DNA from: Ardenticatenales bacterium
GTDB lineage: Bacteria > Chloroflexota > Anaerolineae > Promineifilales > UBA4811
NCBI GenBank assembly: GCA_030667645.1
Contig: DAOUVM010000153.1
Location: 1 to 6,389 of the forward strand
Reading direction: 5' to 3'
DNA length: 6,389 nt
Under the pieces are notes generated by a model. The model worked only from the letters and a program-made list of their open reading frames with translations, made no database searches and was not told where the DNA came from. The translations under genes and the position numbers were made by a program. Below are positions 1 through 5,530 of this stretch, in pieces; position 1 is the first letter of the stretch, and each line of letters starts with the position of its first letter.

Positions 1-1307
1 CCAGGGAATGCTCATCCTGTGGCGAAAGGTATCGGGAAGAAACACAAACGCCATACTGGGCACGCTTTGAGCCGCTCGCGATCGTCGGTGAATGCCCCGC
101 CCATGGGCTCTTTTTCAGATCCCCGGCGGAAGCCGATCAGGCCCGCCTGAAGCGGGCCAATGCGATGCGACCCATGCTCCCACCGAAAGAGTTTGCCATC
201 AACGCCGGCCCCAAGTCGGCTGACCTCCTCCGCCGGGATGTCAACTGCTACCTGGATCTCTTTTCCAGCCGCCAACTGCTGTACCTGCAACACGCTGAAC
301 GGATTGTCTCCACCTTCGATTGGCCGGCGCAACTCAACCTGGCATTGCTGGTCTCAACCTCGCTCGAGTTCAACTCGATGCTCTGCGGCTACAAGGGAGC
401 AAGCACACGCCGGCCCGGAGCCATCAGGCACACCTTTGCTCATCACGCGTATTCGTTTCCCTACACCGCGCTGGAGAACAACCCCCTCTACCCCAAGAAA
501 GCTTCCGGCACGCTGCAAAAGCTGTTCCACGACCGCATCCGCCGTGCCCGTCGTTGGGCGGCCCTGCCGGTGGAGCGACGATTCATCGACGGCTCTCCAC
601 GCAGCGTACCCATTCCAGGAGAGAAGGATTCGGGGGAGGAGACCAGACGCCAAGTTGATCTGCGGTCGGGGACTCGACGCTTTCTGTTGATGCAAGGATC
701 ATCCGCATCGCTCGACCTCGAGCCGAACAGCGTGGATGCCGTCGTAACCGATCCACCCTACTTTGACAGCGTGCAGTACAGCGACCTGGCTGCTTTCTTC
801 CACGTGTGGCTCAGGCGGATGCTCCCAGAGGGGGCGAGTTGGGACCTTGACCTGGCCGACTCAGCCGTGGACCCACACCGGAATGACGGGCCTGGTGGGC
901 AATACGCCCGGGTTCTCAGCGCTATCTTTGCCGAGTGCCACCGTGTTCTAAAAAAAGAGGACGGGCGCCTCATCTTTACCTTTCACCATTGGAATCCCAA
1001 TGGCTGGGCGGCGCTGACGCTGGCGCTCAAACGGGCTGGCTTTGTGCTGCTCGACAAGCACATTGTACACGCCGAGAACCCCGCCTCGGTCCACATTGCC
1101 AACCTCAACGCCCTAACCCATGACGCCATTCTGGTAATGGCCCCAGGGGAGATCGGGGTGTCTGGGTCTTGGTCGCAGCCGCGAAGAATCGACAAAGGCG
1201 ACAGTTTCGCTTTTTGCCAAGATTGCTCCTCTGTGCTAGGATGGATGCTGGACAAGGATCTTCAAGAGATCGAGATAGAAGAGTTGTGGTTCAAGTTGCT
1301 GGCCTAG
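1..1307 (+). CDS. Adenine-specific DNA methylase, DUF1156/COG1743 type (5'-truncated by window edge)
   Basis: The reading frame is open from base 3 to the TAG at 1305-1307, giving 434 residues with no start inside the window. The ATG at 165 is internal, because homologous-looking sequence continues upstream of it. The visible N-terminus has a CxxCG pair (fragment residues 3-7) and a further Cys at 31, which suggests part of a zinc ribbon. The N6-adenine/N4-cytosine methyltransferase motif IV is clear: TDPPYFDSVQYSDL, with DPPY at fragment residues 250-253 (bases 750-761). The following FFHVWLRR and the later LIFTFHHWNPNGW segment resemble the large DUF1156 (COG1743) methylases. By family, it should transfer a methyl group from S-adenosylmethionine to adenine in DNA. 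No restriction endonuclease is visible here; the upstream side cannot be seen. A second CxxC lies near the C-terminus (bases 1215-1226). The stop is 27 nt before the HIT gene, so co-transcription is possible. The methyltransferase fold is secure; the DUF1156 assignment is recognition from memory. Confidence 0.8.
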   Translation, partial: RECSSCGERYREETQTPYWARFEPLAIVGECPAHGLFFRSPAEADQARLKRANAMRPMLPPKEFAINAGPKSADLLRRDVNCYLDLFSSRQLLYLQHAERIVSTFDWPAQLNLALLVSTSLEFNSMLCGYKGASTRRPGAIRHTFAHHAYSFPYTALENNPLYPKKASGTLQKLFHDRIRRARRWAALPVERRFIDGSPRSVPIPGEKDSGEETRRQVDLRSGTRRFLLMQGSSASLDLEPNSVDAVVTDPPYFDSVQYSDLAAFFHVWLRRMLPEGASWDLDLADSAVDPHRNDGPGGQYARVLSAIFAECHRVLKKEDGRLIFTFHHWNPNGWAALTLALKRAGFVLLDKHIVHAENPASVHIANLNALTHDAILVMAPGEIGVSGSWSQPRRIDKGDSFAFCQDCSSVLGWMLDKDLQEIEIEELWFKLLA

Positions 1308-1334
1308 TGCCGATGATGTGATGGATGCATACCC

Positions 1335-1679
1335 GTGAATACCCACTGCCCGTTCTGCGGGATATCGGCCGGCGAGGATCCGGCCGATATCGTCTACCAG
1401 GATGCGGACGTCATTGCCTTCCGGGACATACATCCCAAGGCGCCGACCCACATCCTGATCATCCCGCGCAAGCACATCCCCAGCGTTGCGCAGGCAGGGG
1501 CGATCGACGCTGCGGTTCTGGGCAAACTGATGCTGACGTCCGCCAAGGTGGCTGAAATGGAGGGCCTGGACGGCGCTTTTCGGCTGGTAACCAACGCCGG
1601 AGCGCGGGCGGGCCAGAGCGTGTTCCACCTCCATGTCCACCTGCTGGGCGGTCGCGCCATGGGCTGGCCTCCGGGTTGA
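1335..1679 (+). CDS. HIT (histidine triad) family protein, HINT-like
   Basis: This 114-residue protein matches the HINT/PKCI branch of the HIT superfamily, which hydrolyses AMP-linked phosphoramidates and related nucleotide conjugates in the cytoplasm. The N-terminus MNTHCPFCGI supplies the CxxC pair (C5, C8), which in zinc-containing members binds metal together with two histidines, probably H47 (RKHI) and H98. The triad is HLHVHLLGGR, with H98, H100 and H102; H100 is the expected nucleophile. The C-terminal MGWPPG ending is typical, so the gene is complete and of normal length. GTG at 1335 is the chosen start: the frame upstream has a stop at 1314-1316 and no other start codon, and the CPFC motif sits at the usual distance. 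No strong Shine-Dalgarno is seen. It lies 27 nt after the methylase. HIT genes often precede yqeY/pgpH/ybeY clusters. Codons 9-19 contain a perfect inverted repeat, listed separately. Confidence 0.93.
   Translation: MNTHCPFCGISAGEDPADIVYQDADVIAFRDIHPKAPTHILIIPRKHIPSVAQAGAIDAAVLGKLMLTSAKVAEMEGLDGAFRLVTNAGARAGQSVFHLHVHLLGGRAMGWPPG
1361..1391. repeat. Perfect 12-bp inverted repeat with 7-nt loop inside the HIT gene
   Basis: GATATCGGCCGG (1361-1372) is followed by the 7-nt spacer CGAGGAT (1373-1379) and then its exact reverse complement CCGGCCGATATC (1380-1391). It lies within codons 9-19 of the HIT gene, about 26 nt after the GTG. In RNA it would form a stable 12-bp stem; in DNA it could be a dyad for a protein. 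It may be coincidence of codon choice, but 12 matching pairs at one short spacing is more than expected by chance in 6.4 kb. There is no T-run after it, so an intrinsic terminator is unlikely. Confidence 0.8.
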
Positions 1680-1795
1680 GTGGTGATTCAGATGTTAGCG
1701 AGCACAGGTGATCTCTTGCCAAGGGGGCCCGGCTGCCAACCCAGGCTCGGCCGGCTACCTGTCGAGAGCCGCATGACCGGACGGAGCGCAAAGAA
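1680..1795. other. Intergenic gap between HIT and the adenosine-specific kinase gene
   Basis: This 116-bp gap is the longest non-coding stretch between co-directional genes here. It could fold into a bulged structure: ACAGGT (1704-1709) can pair with ACCTGT (1757-1762), enclosing CCGGC (1729-1733) paired with GCCGG (1750-1754). The stems are short and no U-tract follows, so it is not a recognisable intrinsic terminator. I see no convincing -35/-10 promoter and match no known riboswitch. Its length allows a separate promoter for the downstream gene. Confidence 0.4.
1783..1786 (+). promoter_or_regulatory. Ribosome binding site (GGAG) for the adenosine-specific kinase gene
   Basis: GGAG ends 9 nt before the ATG at 1796, an acceptable Shine-Dalgarno spacing. 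It supports that ATG as the start, as does the good family fit of the first residues (MELSIVAIDKP). Confidence 0.55.
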
Positions 1796-2281
1796 ATGGA
1801 ACTCTCAATCGTAGCTATAGATAAACCGGACCCAATAAACTTGATTCTTGGTCAGGCCCACTTTATAAAGTCAGTGGAGGACATCCACGAAGCAATTGTA
1901 GGCGCGGTGCCCGGCATCGGGTTTGGCCTTGCCTTCTGCGAGGCATCCGGGGACTGCCTGGTTCGCCTCTCCGGAACCGACCCTGTCATGATTGATCTGG
2001 CCCAGAGAAACGCAACGTCATTGTCGGCCGGCCACAGTTTTGTTGTTTTTCTCGCCGAGGGTTATTATCCCATCAACATCCTGAACGCCATCAAGATGGT
2101 GCCGGAAGTGTGTGGCATCTTTTGCGCCACGGCCAACCCGGTCCAGGTCATCGTTGTGGAGACGGAACAGGGACGCGGCATTCTCGGAATAGTTGATGGC
2201 TCCAGCACGAGGGGAGTTGAGACTGAGAAGGACATTCGTTGGCGCAAGGATCTGCTGCGCCAGATAGGCTACAAGCTCTAG
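1796..2281 (+). CDS. Adenosine-specific kinase family protein (PF04008 / COG1839)
   Basis: This 161-residue protein is a full-length member of the small, strongly conserved PF04008 family, common in archaea and found in scattered bacteria including Chloroflexota. Recognisable blocks are LGQAHFIKSVED (18-29), FGLAFCEASG (43-52), AGHSFVVFL (78-86), PINILNAIKMVPEV (92-105), CATANP (110-115), ETEQGRGILGIVDG (122-135) and GVETEKDIRWRKD (140-152), ending in the usual IGYKL. The family name rests on adenosine binding seen structurally; the in vivo reaction is poorly established, so the kinase label is provisional. There is no signal peptide or membrane segment. A gap of 116 nt precedes it and 81 nt follows, looser than the downstream genes, so it may be its own transcription unit. 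Five ATA isoleucine codons in 161 residues, three within the first 24, contrast with about six in the 728-residue pgpH gene. This hints at a different origin but is weak evidence of transfer. Confidence 0.93.
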   Translation: MELSIVAIDKPDPINLILGQAHFIKSVEDIHEAIVGAVPGIGFGLAFCEASGDCLVRLSGTDPVMIDLAQRNATSLSAGHSFVVFLAEGYYPINILNAIKMVPEVCGIFCATANPVQVIVVETEQGRGILGIVDGSSTRGVETEKDIRWRKDLLRQIGYKL

Positions 2282-2362
2282 TCATACCGACGGGCAAGTC
2301 AGACGCCACGAGGGACTCGAATTCTGGAGGCGGCCGGACACTCTTTTGATCCTTAGAGAAAA

Positions 2363-2812
2363 ATGATGGAACTACAGAAAAGAATCACCAATGACATGCA
2401 GGCGGCCATGCGATCCGGGGATCGTGTCCGACGGGATACGCTACGTCTGGTGCTGGCAGCCGTGAAACAGGTAGAGGTCGACCAGCTGATCACACTAGAT
2501 GACCAACAGATCTTGACTGTGCTGCAAAAGGAGGCAAAGAAACGCCAGGAAGCCATAGCGGACTTTTGCACAGCAGGCCGGTCAGGTGATGCTGATGGCG
2601 AGCGCGCCGAATTGCTCATCATCCAGGAATACCTGCCGGCCCAGGCCACAAAGGAAGAGATCAATACCAGAGCAACCGCCATCATCAACGAGCAAGGGCT
2701 GCACGGACCCAGGGCCATTGGGCCGGTAATGAAGCAGTTGATGGGTGAATTCGAGGGAAGAGCCGATGGCAGAATGGTCAACCAGGTCGTGCGAGAGTTG
2801 TTGACCGCCTGA
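2363..2812 (+). CDS. yqeY: YqeY, GatB/YqeY domain-containing protein
   Basis: The 149-residue product has the normal length for the YqeY family, which resembles the tRNA-binding tail domain of the GatB subunit of Asp/Glu-tRNA amidotransferase. Its precise role is unproven; a tRNA-related function is inferred from that similarity. Family signatures are RSGDRVRRDTLRLVLAAVKQ (17-36), LQKEAKKRQEAIADF (54-68), an ELLIIQEYLPAQ segment (83-94), and the C-terminal GRADGRMVNQVVREL (132-146). It is cytoplasmic, with no membrane segment. The start must be 2363 or the adjacent ATG at 2366: an in-frame TAG sits at 2354-2356 with no start codon in between. No good Shine-Dalgarno is visible. It ends 26 nt before the pgpH gene, so they are likely co-transcribed. 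In many bacteria rpsU lies directly upstream of yqeY; it is absent here. Confidence 0.95.
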   Translation: MMELQKRITNDMQAAMRSGDRVRRDTLRLVLAAVKQVEVDQLITLDDQQILTVLQKEAKKRQEAIADFCTAGRSGDADGERAELLIIQEYLPAQATKEEINTRATAIINEQGLHGPRAIGPVMKQLMGEFEGRADGRMVNQVVRELLTA

Positions 2813-2838
2813 TCGGTCGCAATATCCAGGCACTATCC

Positions 2839-5025
2839 ATGAGCCCGCCGCAGCACGACTCTATTAGCCAATCAGCCTGGTCACCTGCCATTCGCTGGTG
2901 GAGAACCATCCGGCCGGTCATATTCTGCGCTCTTTTGGTGACGGTCCTCACCATGGTGCTCATCTTTGACATCCTGCCCGTGCCCCAACTCGAACTCCTG
3001 GTGGGAGAAAAAGCACCCGAGGACACCCTTGCGCCGCAGGCCGTGACTTATGTCTCCGAGGTATTGACCGAAAGGGCGCGCCAGGAAGCCGTTGCCAATG
3101 TCCGGGACGTGTACAATCCGCCTGACATGAGGGTTTCACGCTCCCAGGTTACTCGGGCGCTGCTCGTCCTCGATTTCATCGACACCGTTCGGGCTGATAC
3201 GCTCGCCGGCCGGCCGATCCAAAAGGGGTACATCAATTCCGTACCCGAACTTGAGCTTGCCGACGAAACGCTGGATATCCTGCTCAACTTGACCGCCCAG
3301 CATTGGGAGATCGCCCGTCAGGAAACACTCAACGTAGTGGATGAAGCGATGCGCGAGCAGATCCGCTCGGACCGGCTGGAGGAATCACGAGCTGCCATCC
3401 CCTTGCTGGTTCGGCTGGAGCTGTCAGAGAACAACTCGGCCGTTGTGACCGCGCTTGCACAGCAGCTCATTGTCCCAAACTCGTCACCCAATCCCCAGCT
3501 CACCGAGCAGTATCGTCGCGAGGCTGAGTCCAGCGTCCAGCCGGTCCAACAATCCTTTGACATCAACTCGACCATCGTGCTCAAGGGAGATATCATCGAC
3601 GAGGCCGATATCGAAGCGATGCAGCAGCTTGGCCTGATGCAGCCGGAGACAAGCTGGCAGGACAGCTTTAGCATGTTTGTTGCAGTTGTGCTGTTCATCA
3701 TCCTGCTGAGTCTGTACATCACCCGCTTTCACCCCGAATTTCTTACCAGCGGCCGTCACATGACGCTTCTGTCGACCTTGCTGGTTATGTTTGCCCTGAT
3801 AGCCAAACTCATCGTACCGGGACGGGCTCTTCTCCCGTTCCTCTACCCGGCGGCCGGGCTCTCTATGCTGTTGACCGTCCTGTTTGATCCGAATCTGGCC
3901 ATTGCAGTGACCATCTGCCTGGCCGCCATGGTGGGCTTTATCGGCGGGAACTCTCTCGAACTGGCGATCTATGCCGCAGCAGGGGGAATGATCTCCTCCC
4001 TGGTGATCAAAAAGTCTCCCCGCATAAGCGCCTTTTTCCGCACCGGCATATTGGTGGGCATCGCCAACACCTGCGTCATTCTGATCCACCGGCTGGCCGG
4101 TTCCGATCTGCTAGGGCTCTTTCAGTTGGTCGGGGTCAGCTTTCTCAACGGGCTTTTCTCAGCGGGGTTCACGCTGACAGGATTTTACGTGGTGGGAAAC
4201 GTGTTCAACGTCGTGACCTCGCTGCAACTCCAAGAGTTGGCCCGCCTGGATCACCCTCTCTTGCAGGAACTGCTTCGGCAGGCTCCCGGGACCTATCACC
4301 ACAGTTTGATGGTAGCCAACCTGGCCGAGCAGGCTGCCCGGCGCATTGGCGCGGATTCAGCCCTCGTGAGGGTTGGTTCCTTTTACCACGATGTGGGCAA
4401 GATCACCCGACCGTATTTTTTCACCGAGAATCAAGAGGGTTCTGGCGTTCACTCCCGACTCGACCCACTCACCAGCGCTCAGACCATCGTCAATCATGTT
4501 TCTGATGGCGTAGAGCTTTCGCGACGGTACCGGCTGCCGGAAACGATCCAAGCATTTGTCACCGAACACCACGGACGGCGGAACATCAAATTCTTTCACC
4601 ACCTGGCAATCAAGGCTGCGGCTGATCCCGACAGCGTGAACGAGCAGGATTATCAATATCCTGGTCCCAGCCCCCAGAGCCGGGAGACCGCTGTGGTGCT
4701 CTTGGCCGATTCATGCGAAGCCGCCTCAACGGCCCTGCAAAGCCGCGGGGAGGAGCAGATCGAAGAGCTTGTAAATCAAATCGTCGATGAGATAATGCTT
4801 GAGGGTGAACTGGACGAGTCCGGTCTAACGCTGGGTGACGTTCATACAATCAAGGAGAGCTTTGTGGAAACGCTAAAGGGGCGCTTTCACGTACGGCCCA
4901 AATACCCCGGCCAGCGGATATCAGACAAGCTGGACCCGATCAACCAAGACCCATCCACCACGCGGCCGGGAGATCGCGTGGTCGCCCTCCCTGACCCGGA
5001 AATGCGAGATCCGGCGGACCAGTAG
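2839..5025 (+). CDS. pgpH: PgpH-type 7TM-HD membrane phosphodiesterase (c-di-AMP hydrolase family)
   Basis: At 728 residues this is a complete 7TMR-HD protein. Order: short cytoplasmic N-terminus; membrane segment at about 25-45; extracytoplasmic 7TMR-HDED domain at about 46-275; a bundle of about seven membrane helices from 276 to 458; then a cytoplasmic HD domain from about 470 to 690. HD residues visible are TYHHS (485-489), YHDVGK with H517-D518, H538, H553, EHHG (576-579) and D624 in LLADSCEA, all in the places expected for a two-metal phosphohydrolase. HDVGK replaces the commoner HDIGK, a conservative change. Characterised relatives (Listeria PgpH, Bacillus YqfF) cleave cyclic di-AMP to pApA. 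The tail FHVRPKYPGQR matches family ends; the last 35 or so residues are Pro/Asp-rich and variable. The start is an ATG with a weak AGG 8 nt upstream, 26 nt after yqeY. It is followed after one base by ybeY, the classical neighbour. Activity on c-di-AMP is inferred. Confidence 0.95.
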   Translation: MSPPQHDSISQSAWSPAIRWWRTIRPVIFCALLVTVLTMVLIFDILPVPQLELLVGEKAPEDTLAPQAVTYVSEVLTERARQEAVANVRDVYNPPDMRVSRSQVTRALLVLDFIDTVRADTLAGRPIQKGYINSVPELELADETLDILLNLTAQHWEIARQETLNVVDEAMREQIRSDRLEESRAAIPLLVRLELSENNSAVVTALAQQLIVPNSSPNPQLTEQYRREAESSVQPVQQSFDINSTIVLKGDIIDEADIEAMQQLGLMQPETSWQDSFSMFVAVVLFIILLSLYITRFHPEFLTSGRHMTLLSTLLVMFALIAKLIVPGRALLPFLYPAAGLSMLLTVLFDPNLAIAVTICLAAMVGFIGGNSLELAIYAAAGGMISSLVIKKSPRISAFFRTGILVGIANTCVILIHRLAGSDLLGLFQLVGVSFLNGLFSAGFTLTGFYVVGNVFNVVTSLQLQELARLDHPLLQELLRQAPGTYHHSLMVANLAEQAARRIGADSALVRVGSFYHDVGKITRPYFFTENQEGSGVHSRLDPLTSAQTIVNHVSDGVELSRRYRLPETIQAFVTEHHGRRNIKFFHHLAIKAAADPDSVNEQDYQYPGPSPQSRETAVVLLADSCEAASTALQSRGEEQIEELVNQIVDEIMLEGELDESGLTLGDVHTIKESFVETLKGRFHVRPKYPGQRISDKLDPINQDPSTTRPGDRVVALPDPEMRDPADQ

Positions 5026-5026
5026 A

Positions 5027-5479
5027 GTGTATCAGATAGAGGTAGTGTCGGACGAGGGGCTGGTTGCCGATGTCCCAACAGCATTACTTGCCGCTGCAGC
5101 CCGCGCAACGCTGATCCATCAGGATTCCCCCCCCGGAGAGCTCACGATCCTGGTAACAACCGACGAAATGATGGCTGCCCTCAATCAGACCCACCGCGGG
5201 ATCCCCGAACCGACCGATGTGCTTGCTTTTCCAGGCGGCACGCATCCAGCACCTTCCGAGTTTCCGCAGTATCTTGGAGACATCGCCATCAGCCTACCCC
5301 GAGCGCAAGCGGCCGCTGGTGTTCACACCTGGGAGGCCGAGTTGCAGTTGCTGTCGGTTCACGGGACGCTACACCTGCTGGGGCATGATCACGCGCAGGA
5401 TGATGACAAAGCCCGCATGTGGGCAGCACAGAGGGAAATCCTGACCATACTGGGAATCTCGGTGTCGGTGGGCGATTAA
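5027..5479 (+). CDS. ybeY: YbeY endoribonuclease / rRNA maturation factor
   Basis: This 150-residue protein is a full-length YbeY (UPF0054), a zinc-dependent single-strand endoribonuclease involved in 16S rRNA 3'-end maturation and ribosome quality control. The metal motif HGTLHLLGHDH is intact, with ligands H112, H116 and H122. LNQTHRGIPEPTDVLAFP (52-69) is the conserved LN..yRg.d.pTDVLsFp block, including the conserved Arg (R57), and YLGDIAIS (82-89) is the usual GDI strand. The GTG start at 5027 lies one base after the TAG stop of pgpH (TAGAGTG), so translation is probably coupled by re-initiation; no strong Shine-Dalgarno is needed or seen. YbeY commonly follows the 7TM-HD gene. The usual next genes (dgkA, cdd, era) are missing, and the operon ends here. 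Confidence 0.96.
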   Translation: MYQIEVVSDEGLVADVPTALLAAAARATLIHQDSPPGELTILVTTDEMMAALNQTHRGIPEPTDVLAFPGGTHPAPSEFPQYLGDIAISLPRAQAAAGVHTWEAELQLLSVHGTLHLLGHDHAQDDDKARMWAAQREILTILGISVSVGD

Positions 5480-5481
5480 CG

Positions 5482-5501
5482 GTCGGCTGCGGGCAGCCGG
5501 C
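5482..5501. terminator. Hairpin after ybeY, possible bidirectional terminator between convergent genes
   Basis: CGGCTG (5484-5489) and CAGCCG (5494-5499) form a 6-bp GC-rich stem with a 4-nt loop CGGG. A U-G wobble and an outer G-C pair (5482-5483 with 5500-5501) can extend it to 8 bp. It starts 3 nt after the ybeY stop, in the gap between two convergent genes, where a terminator is expected. No T-run follows on either strand, so classical intrinsic termination is uncertain. Confidence 0.45.
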
Positions 5502-5530
5502 GTTCCCCCGCACTCCTCGGCGCACTCTGC

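Noticed and set aside
165..167. ATG at 165 as the methylase start
   Set aside because: The same frame is open to the left edge and encodes a plausible CxxCG zinc-ribbon segment and family-like sequence, so the true start lies outside the window.
160..690. 176-residue open frame on the plus strand overlapping the methylase
   Set aside because: It is out of frame with the clear DPPY methylase and rich in Ser/Arg/Pro/Thr low-complexity sequence, typical of a GC-rich shadow frame.
1459..1791. 110-residue minus-strand frame covering the HIT gene end and the following gap
   Set aside because: Arg/Pro/Ser-rich, no family resemblance, and it overlaps the well-supported HIT gene.
2282..2362. Promoter or rpsU remnant in the gap before yqeY
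   Set aside because: No -35/-10 pair I could defend, no open frame of useful size, and no S21-like sequence.
2803..2818. Small hairpin GACCG/CGGTC across the yqeY stop codon as a terminator
   Set aside because: Only 5 bp with a 6-nt loop and no T-run, and pgpH begins 26 nt later in an expected operon.
3484..4089. 201-residue open frame on the minus strand inside pgpH
   Set aside because: Its His/Gln/Gly-rich composition with no recognisable motif is the antisense image of the membrane-helix codons of pgpH.
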